DNA of 64,000 bases from Hofstenia miamia (taxonomy: Eukaryota > Xenacoelomorpha > Acoela > Hofsteniidae): positions 94,950 to 158,949 of the forward strand of contig CABFPE010000354.1 in assembly GCA_900660155.1 (NCBI GenBank), in the 5' to 3' direction. The notes below the pieces were generated by a model. That model searched no databases. It saw only the letters and a list, made by a program, of their open reading frames with translations, and was not told where the DNA came from. The translations under genes and the position numbers were made by a program. Positions 12,646 to 23,802 of the stretch are shown here, piece after piece; positions within the stretch are counted from its first letter, which is position 1, and every line of letters starts with the position of its first letter.

Positions 12646-13843
12646 TAATTCCAATTTTAATAATAAATTGCAAGCAGGATGAACATACTAGCTGTATACC
12701 TAACCTAAGTTAAAGAGTATACCAATCAACTTGTACAATGTCTTGGTGCCTCTTAACTACACAGTTGAAAATTAGAAAAACATAATTTAATAAATGTAAA
12801 AACAAGAGAAAATAAAAGTAAAACAAATTTACTGAGAATAAATCAAAGTAGAAATATAATGAAGAAAAGTGCATTTCAAATTTCTAAAAATTCAAACTAA
12901 AATATAAATAGCACTGTTTTCACTTTGCCAAATTACAATTGGAAGCATTCATAATAATAAAATTGAAATTGTAATTAAATGAAATAATGAAAATTCCAGG
13001 CATGTAGAAATGTCATTATGTCACAGTAATTTCCAATATTAAAGTTTATTCAAGTTCAACCCTTTTGAGTTTGCTGTAGCCAAGAAATTAATGAAACATG
13101 GACATCATTGGCAATAGTAAAGGGAACAGGCACTAATGTACTACATATGATTATAAACTGTTGAAATTGCTACATTATTAAAATAAAAAATTTTTGTTAC
13201 AAACTACAAATATGTTTACAAAATGTGAATATATTAGTTAATTTGTGGATGCTATTTTCATTTTACTCAGTGTAGCATATGAGCACTAGGAAGGATGGGC
13301 TTGATGAGGGAATATCATAGGACCCCTCTTGTTAGATTGGTAATAAGAAGTGTTTTTGTAATAGCATTTCTACCATTGTTTGAAATTGGACCAACTTTTC
13401 AAGCATTTGAAGGAATAATTCAGACTGATAGATGCTTCAACTTTCTTTTGCCTTATTTTCAGTATTTTAGGTAATAATTAATTTTAATATTTAGTCCCTT
13501 AATATTTACTTAGAAATACTTGGCTTCAGAGATTCAAACCGGAAATGTGGTGCATCTCAAATGAGGCCTTTTAGACTACTAACAATGTAGAGGGTTGGTG
13601 AAATTCATCATTGTATCATGCAATAGTACTAGCAGAATATTAATCTACTTGAAGCTATTGTATCATACATTTAACATTTCCACCTATCATACATTCAATA
13701 CTTTTTCACGTTTTCAATACTTTTAGTGTGTTTACAATGAATATAGGTTATTAATGGCTTTAATATGGCATACATAGTAAACATGCTGATTTTAAGCATG
13801 TTACCAGTCGTGACATCATTCATGTAGCTAAGTGTCATTTAAG
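12646..13843. other. AT-rich stretch, no gene recognised
   Basis: No coding frame or structured repeat seen. The first 100 bases may continue the right end of the gypsy-like fossil, since a weak inverted match to 9910-10020 is visible. Confidence 0.4.
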
Positions 13844-13998
13844 GTAAATTCCGGGCCATGTAAATTTTTTGGAAAATGTAAATTCCGGTCTATTGAAATT
13901 CTTTGGTCGATTTAAATTCCGGTCGGAGTAAATTCCGGTCGGTGTAAATTCTGGTCGATGTAAATTCTCTAGTCAATATAAATTTCGGTCGATGGAAT
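13844..13998 (+). repeat. Minisatellite, nine units of 15-18 bp
   Basis: Units follow the consensus GTAAATTCCGGTCGAT with variation in sequence and length (15-18 bp). Conserved parts are TAAATT and GGTCGAT. The CCGG/TCGA-rich units stand out from the AT-rich flanks. It lies about 250 bp before a decayed LINE and might be part of that element's 5' region, but nothing shows this directly. Confidence 0.75.
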
Positions 13999-14249
13999 TT
14001 ATATTAATAACAAATTTGGTTAATTCTTTTTTGAGAAAATTTGCTTCTTGTCAAATAGTTATGAGAATTTTTTTCGATTCCGTTTTACTACGTATTCAAC
14101 TGTTGCAGCTCTGCTCTATGTTTTCGATTTGTTTGAATATTTACAAATTCTGAAAATATTTTAGGCGAACTTGTAGAATAGCGACACGCGTAACACGCGG
14201 ACTAAATAAACAATAATGTAGGGTCAAAAACGATAGGAAACACAATCAA

Positions 14250-15921
14250 GTTGCATCTATGCCTATTGATAAAGCCACCCTATTTAATGAGTACTTTGGG
14301 TCGGTGTTTATAACCAGCACTATTACCGTTTCTGATAGTAATCATGCTGACACTGATTCCTGCATCTGTTTGCATGGCGTCTCGTTTTCTGTAACAAATT
14401 TTGAAGTAGAACTCCGCCAACTCAGTCTCAGTGGTAAATACATCTCTGATGGTCTTCTTCCTTTTATTTTCAGCATTTGTGCTCCTCTGCTCAATTTTCC
14501 TATTTATTCCTTGTTTCATCAAATTATCGTTCACAAGTCCTGGTCAGATATTTGGAAGTGTGCTCATATTGTTCTTTTGCTCAAGAACAGGAGTAGCTCT
14601 TTTATCTCTATCAGTTTGTTGCCTGGGCTCTCCATTTTATTTGAGTGCATTCTCTTTAATTTTATCTATCCTCGTGTTCGGTGTAATATTTATAAGATAC
14701 AGCATGGTTTTGTGAAAAATCGCTGTACAATCACTTAACTTCTTTTACATTGTGACAAACTTTACAAGTCTCTAGATAACTCTACTCCATATGATTGTAT
14801 GTACTTCGATTTTCGTAAGGCCTTTGATACTGTTGATCACGACATTCTCATTTGTAAACTCTGAAAATATGGTTTTGATGAGGATTTTATTGTCCTATTC
14901 TCTTCTTCCTTATCTGACAGGTCTCAGTGTGTGAAGCTTGGTAACCTTCTGTCTTCTGTCATTTATGTCACCAGTGGCGTTCCTCAGGGTAATGTCCTGG
15001 GGCCTTTGCTATTCTTATTGTTTATTGACGACTTATCTGATTTGCTGTTATCTGCCCATGCGCACTTATTTGCTGATGATCTCAAAGCCGGTTCCTCAAG
15101 AAGTGTTTGCCTTCAAGATGACATATCAAGGCTCGTCCAATGAAAATCACATCCTGTTGAATTTGGATAAATTATATTATATTTGCTACTTTGGCAAAGA
15201 CTTAGGTGTTGTCTTCACTAGCGATTTATCATGGTCACAGCACATTAATCTTTGCATTAGTAACTGCCCTCGAACTCTTCATTCCTTTAAATGCAACATT
15301 CCTTTCAACACTCCTGTAAAATCTAAGTTGGCTCTTTACCATTCATTTTTTCTTTCTATATTGACGTATGGTATGCTAATATTACTGCTCTCTGTAGTTT
15401 CGAAAAGCTCAATGACCGTTTTCCCTATTAGATTTTACCTGGATGTGTTAATTACAAGAATCGTCTTTTGGAACTGAAAATTTTACCTATTTCATATCTC
15501 CTTATTTTAAATGATCTGTTTTTTTGCAAGGTTATTGAAAGGCCATGGTGACATTAATATTTGGGATTTTATTACGTTACACCACATAATTGTCCGCGTC
15601 CTGGAAACCACCCTCTCTTTATCTCAGAGCGTCATTCTAAATGGAAATGCGAAGAAGGATATTTTAATCTTGCTGTTCCAGTCTATTAATTACATCAATT
15701 CTCAACAACCCATCAATATTTTCAATTCGTCTATCGATTCTGTTAAGTTTCGGGTGAAATCGTTTTTATTATTACGTACAGAAACTGATTTTGACTGGAG
15801 AAATTGTTGTAACTTCAGTAATTGCCGAATCTGATTTATATGTTTGTATTTAAACTGGTTTCTTTTTATCTATATGTAATCCTTCAATGTGAGAATTAAG
15901 TCTATTGTTGTTGTTGTTGTT
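14250..15921 (+). mobile_element. LINE (CR1/Jockey group), decayed
   Basis: Reverse-transcriptase domain of a non-LTR retrotransposon. In one frame from 14259: LFNEYFGSVF, then the region before RT motif A, then DFRKAFDTVDH (about 14809-14841), SGVPQGNVLGPLLF (about 14972-15013), and the catalytic-box relic LFADDL (about 15067-15084). In-frame stops fall at 14736-14738 and about 14861-14863, and the frame shifts near 15125. The C-terminal part continues at 15150-15477 and 15511-15834. The element ends in a (TTG)n tail at 15904-15921. No endonuclease domain is visible upstream, so the copy is 5' truncated. It is not functional. Confidence 0.8.
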
Positions 15922-18108
15922 AGAAATGCAAGAAAACACAAATCCGTAGTACGCGCTATTATATTATTAAACTAGGAAGTCATAGTGATTATTGTAAAAA
16001 TGATATATATGCAAATCTATTATTTTTAGTTGAAATCCATGGAGGTTTGCTAAGTAAAGTATAATTATATAAACTCATTTTGAGTTCCCTATAAATTTTC
16101 GTATAATTGACAAGCATTAGAAAATATGATTTTATACGTTTTACTTATTGTATAATAAACTTCGAATCAGTTTAGTTGAATTTTCAGTAATAATTGCATA
16201 CAACGCAATTGCACTCGTTAACAACAAGACCTTAAAACCAATACTGTACATCTGCATTATACAAAACATTTATCATTTATTCAATGCGATACGATATGTA
16301 ACATTTCGGTTTTAGAAAGCGGTAAATAAAATATAGAAATAAATACAAATCGGTAGAATAAATTCACCGAAAAAGCCAAACTGTAGGAAATTATATATAA
16401 TCCAATATATTTACAACTAAGATAACGACTTGATTTAAACTAAAAATGTATAGGTTTGCATAAATATATCATTATATAATGCATTTTTCTAATAATAGAT
16501 AACTATTTTTTATTCCTTACTAGTTTTATGATATCGGGTTTAAATTTATACTGCGTACTACGAATTTGGTTAATTATGTAAAGTTATTTTTCTATATCGA
16601 ATATTTTTTAAACTTTGTACGTATTTGTTTGCATTTCTCATTGTTTTTATCCCATATTAGTGCGAGTTTTGACCGCGTGTTCCGTGTACACCCTGTTCTA
16701 TACCTTAGACCTAATTAGATATTCATGACATTGTAAAACTTTGTTTTTGGTTAAGACCCTCTATATATATGAGCGGTAAGCTGTTTAAAATTTCACGGGA
16801 ATGACCTGAAACTAACAAATCTGTCTTCTTCCTTCTATTTTTTATAGTTATGGTGTTTTTTGGACAACATCGATTTTAGCACTCACTAGCTACCTTATGT
16901 AAAACGCATCGATCATATTTTCCATTATTGCGTTTATGTGGATTTTTATATGGAACTCAACACAATGCCTCTTATAATTATCCTCAACAAAATTCCAATG
17001 CTTAGAAATTTTAATAATATATCTAGTTTTCACATTTAATGCTGTTTGAGTGTTGTAATAGCATTTTCCTCAATGGTTTTTGGTTCAATTCAAATTATTT
17101 TTCAATAATTTTTTTCAGCTATTTTTGTTAATGCCTGAAGAAATGCTGATGTAATTTGAAAGTTATAGGCACGTATTGCTCACATTTGTACTCGCTGCTC
17201 CAGTTAAAAATTATGGAAAAAATTCTGTATCATGAAAAACCATTAATCATACTATCCATGATGAAATATAATGGCTGAGAAGGTAAAGTTGGTCAATAAT
17301 ATCTAAGGCCTATAAATCTTGACGGTTAATGATATATTTTTGTGTGTGGCCTTAGTCAGTAGGAAGCTCTTAGAATAATTAAGGCTATAAATATTATTTA
17401 TTTATTTCTAATTTACATCTCACATATTCAAATATATATCTNAATTCTCAAAAAGCGACATAAAAAAATTGAGTAGAAATCTGCAGAAAAGATGACATTG
17501 TGTGGTTGTGAATCACTATATTTATTAAAATCCGAACTATTTTTGTGCAATATTTTCTAAGTTTGTCAACTTCCAGCTGAATTATTTAATACAATGTTGA
17601 GTAATAATAGAGCTGCAATTTTCAATAAACTTTATCTTTGTTCTAAAACAGTGTTTCAAGTAGTAGTCTGTACATCCATTGCCATCACTGCCTACGTGAT
17701 TATCATATTATAGTTGCATTTTATTAAAAACAAAATATTTTGCTGGTACATAGCAACATATATAAATTTTATGAAGTGTAAATAGTGACAGGCTAAATAT
17801 ATATATATATGCTGGTGATTCCGACTATGAGTTATTTCGTTTCGAATTCGCTCGCGCCAAGGCGACTTTTTTCTCGGAGTCGGTATGGTCTGCATTGACT
17901 TCAAATTTCTGTCATAGATAGCTTATGCCCTATACCTACAATGAGATTTTAAATATTCAATTTTTTAATTCTGAATTTTTTTCGTTTTACAATAGCAGGT
18001 CGCGCCAGTATAAATAACGCAAGTATACAGCGTCAGCATAAATACGCGAAAATTGTCTATAGCGCCAGTATTTATATATATATATTTTTTTTTGAAAGTT
18101 TACTTAAT
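15922..18108. other. AT-rich stretch, no gene recognised
   Basis: No coding frame supported; the minus-strand frame at 17692-17904 has no domain. One undetermined base lies at 17442. A small GC-richer island with a GCGCCAGTAT word repeated at about 18002 and 18062 closes the stretch. Confidence 0.45.
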
Positions 18109-18266
18109 GAATACATTCTAAAAAGAAAAACACATTGAATCTTTCGATTATATTATATAATCATCATCAACAAATAATTTGCGGCAAAAATATTTTTACA
18201 ATATATAAACTACACTAAAATTATAAAATGAAATCTAAAATAAATATAAATACTTAGTTGGATTAA
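18109..18266 (+). repeat. Left inverted arm of the Penelope-like remnant
   Basis: Contains TTGCGGCAAAAATATTTTTA and CTTAGTTGGATTAA, both matched in reverse complement at 18838-18973. Confidence 0.75.
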
Positions 18267-18837
18267 TTTGTTTATTTAATAACTTTGTTTTGTCGATGTT
18301 GTTAATTTCAATGGCTTCTGCAATTTTTGTATATTTTGTTTATCTAATGATCTTAAAATTTTCAATATTGATATTATGAATGTGATTTAAAATTTCTGAT
18401 GTTAAATGGCCATTGATGTGCTCTTTGATTCGCGTATCAAAATGACGGATGGTTTCACAAGTATATTTATAAACTAATGATGAAGCCAATCCTTTTGTTA
18501 TTTGATCTTTGTTGCGAATTAAATTTAGTGTTTTGAATGATTGAAATATTGGAATAATCTTCGTAAATTTTAAAATAGTATTAAATGATCGTAGTTTGAT
18601 AATTCTTTGACATAAACATTTGATTGTATTTAACTTATGCTTTGGAATCAAATTAGAATGTAAAGACCACTGTTCGTTTTCTTGATAAATATTTCAGTTT
18701 CATAGGATCTTCCAAGATTTGTTACAGTAACATCTAAAAATTTATCTTCTCATTTTCTTGTTCTAATGTAAATTTTATTTCAGGTAATTGATTATTTATA
18801 AAGTCAGAAAAGTCGTCAATTTCTGTTTGATTATTAG

Positions 18838-18968
18838 TTAATCCAACTAAGTATTTTAAAATTCATTTTATAATTTTAGTGTAGTTTATATATTGTAAAA
18901 ATATTTTTGCCGCAAATTGTTTGATGATTATATAATATAATGGAAACGTTCAATGTGTTTTACTTTTA

Positions 18969-18973
<5 letters not shown>
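18838..18973 (-). repeat. Right inverted arm of the Penelope-like remnant
   Basis: Reverse complement of 18109-18266, about 20 bp shorter through small indels. It adjoins a (TA)n tract. Confidence 0.75.

Positions 18974-19002
<29 letters not shown>
18971..19002. repeat. (AT)n microsatellite
   Basis: About 16 uninterrupted AT units at the right edge of the Penelope-like remnant. Confidence 0.95.
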
Positions 19003-19004
<2 letters not shown>

Positions 19005-19941
19005 TACCATCAAAATGCATGATAACAACTTCTCTATTTTAGTTTTCAAATTTAAAGACGGACGTCATCACCTTGCTTATCTGTTGTGCAAGCTAAAGCC
19101 AAATGGGTTCCTAGAGTTCCACGCCACAATGTTGGCAACAATCTGGAGATGTCATCACCATTTTTAAAGTATTTTTTAAATGATTTTAAGAGAATGTTTC
19201 GAGAAATTTGAAGATGGCAACCAGTGGATGATATAAAGAAGTAATGGACACCTTCTGTTTGATTAATATCATGAAATATTTTGAGTTTTTGTGAAGCAGT
19301 TAGTCTTTAAATTACTTGTTTTTGAAAAGGAAGCCTGGGAAATAGGTTCTGCATACTTTGCACGAATATTAGTATAATAAGATAGAAATAACAAAAACAT
19401 ATTGGTCGGAAGTCTCAATCGCCATTTTTTTCTCTTTATATTGGTTCACAGAGATTGTTACAAATGTAGTTTTTCCATACTTCTCTCTAAATTCTTCAAA
19501 TGATTGTTTTGCTCGAATGAATTCAAAAACTTGGATGTTGACGGGCACACCTGCCGGTTAATCAGGTTAAAATCCGGTTAAGAAATTTTATATTTGATTT
19601 TCAAAATTTATTGATTACAATGATTGCAGTGTTAACAACAAAAGAAATTGTGGCAAAAGGTGCAATGATTCCTACTTTTTGTCATTCTAGTCCTAGTTTA
19701 CCTTTTGCCATATAAATTGTGGAATTGGAATATTTGAAAAAAAATTTCAAATTTAAAAGAACATGATGCATAAACTCCGACATGTTTGAATTCGCATTGT
19801 TGCTGTTAGATTGTACTTTAAATAGATAAAATCATTCATAAAGTTCTTATTCTAATCTTTTCTATCAACAGGTTTGGATGACATATTCTTTCTTCATTAA
19901 TGCTTACTTTATAAAAATCGCAATGTCTAAAGCCACGAAAG

Positions 19942-19983
<42 letters not shown>

Positions 19984-20539
19984 CATAAGTTTTCTATTCA
20001 TAGGGAATTCCGATTTGTTATTTTCACATATTTTATATATATTCAGGCATCGATAGATTTTTTAAATTTTGCAATTAATTTTTTTCAGAGTGCAGAATGA
20101 TTATAGTACACAGCATGTTGTTAAGCTATCTATAATGCCAAAAATTTATTATTAATGTATAATATTTAACCTTTATCGAGATATGAAGTTCCGTATACCA
20201 GTATAGATATTTGATTAATAGTCAACTCAAATTTAATCTTATGCATACAACAAGTAACTTTATATTCACATTTATATTAACTTTAGTAACCCTCTTGTGC
20301 TTTGTACATACATTCTGTATAGTGACTTTTTTTCTGCAATTTTTAAACTTTCTTGTTGCTAGCCCTGGATTCTTTGATTGAATATTGATTAATTTCAAAG
20401 ATTGGCGAGTTAATTTGGAAATTCAATTTACAATGTGCAATTCAATGATTAATAAAATTTTTTATATCCATTTCCCTGTTAATAACAAAATCATTTATAT
20501 ACTATAACACTATCGTGAACTTCTCCATCTGCTAATCCG
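19003..20539. other. AT-rich stretch, no gene recognised
   Basis: No coding frame supported. Contains a second (TA)n tract (19944-19981). Confidence 0.45.
19944..19981. repeat. (TA)n microsatellite
   Basis: Uninterrupted run of about 19 TA units. Confidence 0.95.
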
Positions 20540-22682
20540 GCTGCTCCACAATATGCTCGATTTAACAGTGACTTTTTGTCACTTAATGCTGCTCTCTCAT
20601 CTTCGCTGCCCGTTTTTAGTGATTCCTTCTCAGTTGACGATTGGTTCACTTTCTTTCATCAAGTTATTTCTTCTTATGTTCCTCGTCGGCGGAAAAAGCG
20701 TGCTTCTCTTCCTTTCTATTTTTCGTCCCTTACTGTGCAATAAATTGGAGTCTTACAAACGCCATTCTGGTACTACTGCTTCTCCGAAGCTTGCTTCACT
20801 CACAGAAGATGTTATCAATTTTATCGAACTTGACAAAGTGTCTTTTCTGTCCAGCTTCTCGTTCGGTTCTCTTCAAGACTCTTATTGCTTCCTGCGTTCT
20901 CTTCATTCCAAGCCCGAGCTCCCCAATTTGAGATGGAACCTTCGTTCTGCTCACTCTGACCTGGAGAAAGCTGATCTGTTCAACGCGTATTATGCCTCTA
21001 ACTTCTCTGTACCTGTCTCCATGTGCCCTGGTCCGCCTGCTGCCTCCCCGCTAATCTGACTTTGTGTTACGGTCTTCAGCACCCATGATATTTCTCTCAT
21101 ACTTAAATCTTGCAAGTTGTCTGGTCCTTGTTATCCTGACGGTGTTCCTTCCTTTGTAATTCATGAAAACTCCTCCACGCTTTCTATCCATTTAAAGCAT
21201 CTTTACTCCTTCATTTGCTCCACTAAGCGCTATCCCGCCTGTTGGAAGACATCCTGGATTTCTCCGCTGTTAAAATCTAATCAGCTTCCCTCCTAGCAGG
21301 TCACGTCTTGCTGCCCAATAGCTATTCTATCTCGACTGTCTATCATATTTGAACACCTTGTTTTTCGTTATGTATTCCAAAAATTCGTCACCTCATCTCT
21401 TCTTCTCAGCATGGCAACCTTCCTGGTCGCTCTACGATTACTAACCTGCTCACTCTGATCGAAAACTGCTACTTTCACTCTGATAGTAATGATCCTGGTT
21501 GTATTATCTTTCTTGACATCTCAAAAGCGTTTGATCGCCTCCCTCATTCCATTCTGCCTGACAAGTTACGTTTATTTGGTTTTGATGTGGATTTCATCGA
21601 ACTGTTCCAGTCCTACCTGACCAATCGCCACCAGTGTGTCAAAATCAACCTGTCTATCTCTTCTCCTGTCTCCGTTACTAGTGGTGCCCCTCAAGGCTCA
21701 GTGTTTGCTGTTCTTTGCCATTAATGACTTCCCTCATTCTGTTCTCAACTCGTCTTGCCTGTTGTATGTCGACGACACTGCGATTTTTGATTTTGGTTGG
21801 TCTTTTGCTTCGAACATTTTTTCTGATCTTGAGCACTTGTCTACTTGGTCCTCTGTCAACCATCTCGATTTTAGCACTACCAAGACATGTGGTATTTCCT
21901 TTTCTGTGGCTCCCCCTTCTGATTTGCCTCTACCTGTGAACTTTGCGCCTCATCACACTCATCTTGGAGTTCAACTTGCTGCAAACTTAAATTGGACTGG
22001 ACATGTGTCTTTGCGTCTCCGCAAAGCTAATTCCTCGCTATTTGCCCTTTTCCGTAATGTTCCTTTTAATACCTCGTCCGCTGTGAAACTCTCTTTGTTC
22101 AAGTCCATTCCTCGCGCCATTCTTCTCTACGCGTCTCCTTGTTGGTGGCCTTCTCGTGCTTTGTTCCACTCCATGGAACGTTTCCAGAAACGCGCTTTCA
22201 AATGGATTTCCTCTTTGGACTATAAAGACGCTCTGCTGAAATTCTCCACTCTCCCGCTGTCACTCTACTTCCATGCCTGTGATCTCCTTCTGTTCAATCG
22301 ACTACTGACTCGCAAATTGGATCTTGATCCTTTTGATCATTAAGTTCTCTGATTCCTGCTGCACTTGCTCTGATGATGTTGTTACCTTCTCCATTCGTTG
22401 TACGAAGAAACATCGCACCCTTCACTCGTTTTTCAATCGTGCTTGTACTGCTGCTAATTACATCTTGACTCGCAACCCTCCAACAGCGATTGATTTCTTT
22501 TCCCCGCCACCGAGCTTCAAGAAATCTTTGATGGCTTTCCTCTTTGCTGAGCCCTTCTCCAACTTCGCCTACTCCTCCATTTGCTCCTATTTCATCTCCT
22601 GTGACTGTCCTCGCTGCTGTATAACTTGACTTGTTTTTATTTTTTTGTTGTGTATGCCTTCAGCGGCTAAATAAAACCATTG

Positions 22683-22730
<48 letters not shown>
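20540..22730 (+). mobile_element. LINE (CR1/Jockey group), decayed, (ATT)n tail
   Basis: A second non-LTR retrotransposon, much richer in C than its surroundings. The linker before RT is at 20740-21059 (DLFNAYYASNFS at the end). RT motif A is FLDISKAFDRLPHS (about 21511-21552), followed by LRLFGFDVDFIELFQSYL, then SGAPQGSVF (about 21680-21706). The box C relic LLYVDDTAIF at about 21758-21787 has YVDD in place of the usual YADD. The C-terminal domain runs at 21790-22343 and 22324-22629. Frame changes near 20745, 21060, 21705 and 22335 break it. The 3' end has AATAAA followed by (ATT)n at 22683-22730, typical of CR1/RTE-type tails. No endonuclease domain is visible, so it is 5' truncated. Related to, but distinct from, the LINE at 14250-15921. 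Confidence 0.85.
22683..22730. repeat. (ATT)n tail of the LINE
   Basis: About 16 ATT units directly after the LINE 3' end. Confidence 0.95.
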
Positions 22731-23802
22731 AATTATTTTGTGATTTCAGACTACCTATGAATACTTTAACATTCTCGTTGATCAATACCTAAACGTAGTT
22801 CAATGTACGAATATCCAAACACAAGCAAATATCGATCATCTCTCGCCCCATTTTATTACATTACAATACATGGTCAATTGTAGTTTATGGTTCTTTTCTG
22901 AAAAGAGAGCTAATATATAATGTGAACTAGTTGAAAAAACTACTTAAGGCCACGGTTAGACTAGTGATTGGTTCAAAAGTGATCTATCACATTTTGATTG
23001 AATCGCACGTCTAACCACCCGAGATAATTAGCGATGCGACGATCACGAAGAAATCGTGCGCGTTCGATTTCCTTTCGATTGGCATAAATTTAACATTTAA
23101 AAAATAATAGTAATTTTGATATATTCCTTTTGATTTGCAGATTTCAGTTGCTTATTTTTTTTTCGCAGTTGGTTTTAATTTATTAGATGCACGATTCTTT
23201 TGGGATCCATTTTGTGAATTGAGTTTTCTAAGGCTAAAACGTCAGTGTATCGCTAAAATATAATCATGATTCATTCAGTTCATTCTCAAGAGATTTTGTT
23301 AGCTAACATATCTGATATGCAAGAATCTTCGATTATTGGTACAGATCACTACACAATTTTCTAGTCACTATCGTTTACATATAGAGAGAATATAGTGGGG
23401 CCAAGTACGATTCCATAAGAATATTTGATTGCATATATTTAGCACTTCCATCTACATTAATCTATTTATCATATATCTTTAATTTTTTGAGCAATTATGA
23501 TACTTTTGATGCTTTGTAGTTCCCTAACTACTTTATTTAAAAGTTGCGAATGAATGTTTGTGTAGTGTATGTGTATTTAATACCATCATATTCAATGCTT
23601 GTTTATTTGCGATTATGTCAATATCATTGCTATCCTCGGAAAATACTGTATCTATAGTGTCCAATATATCTGCAAACAAAACTGTTCTATATGCATGTAT
23701 TGTATTGTTGTATTGCTATTATTTAATTGTCGCACACCCCATTGTACACAGCTGCTATTGTTTCAGTTTACATTTCCTTAATACTTTACATTGTTTTCAG
23801 TA
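22731..23802. other. Upstream region of the S9 peptidase gene
   Basis: No coding frame supported. It should hold the promoter, and probably an untranslated first exon, of the S9 peptidase gene, because an acceptor-like TTGTTTTCAG ends at 23800 just before the start codon. I cannot place a TATA box or transcription start with confidence. Confidence 0.4.
22946..23021. repeat. Small fold-back sequence
   Basis: GGTTAGACTAGTGATTGG at 22954-22971 faces the imperfect complement AATCGCACGTCTAACC at 23001-23016, giving a short imperfect palindrome with a central loop of about 30 bp. It may be a tiny MITE; no target duplication was identified. Confidence 0.4.

Larger units (their letters stand above)
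18109..18973 (-). mobile_element. Penelope-like element remnant with inverted arms
   Basis: A minus-strand remnant of a Penelope-like retroelement. The C-terminal end of its reverse transcriptase is at about 18650-18840 (FLDVTVTNLGRSYETEIF pattern). A relic of the GIY-YIG endonuclease module is at about 18340-18520 (SSLVYKYTC ... RHFDTRIKEHINGH). It is flanked by an inverted repeat: 18109-18266 and 18838-18973, similar over about 135-155 bp with a few indels. Inverted or tandem terminal arms (pseudo-LTRs) are a known feature of this class. I did not find a hammerhead ribozyme core in the arms. The copy is short and decayed. Confidence 0.7.
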
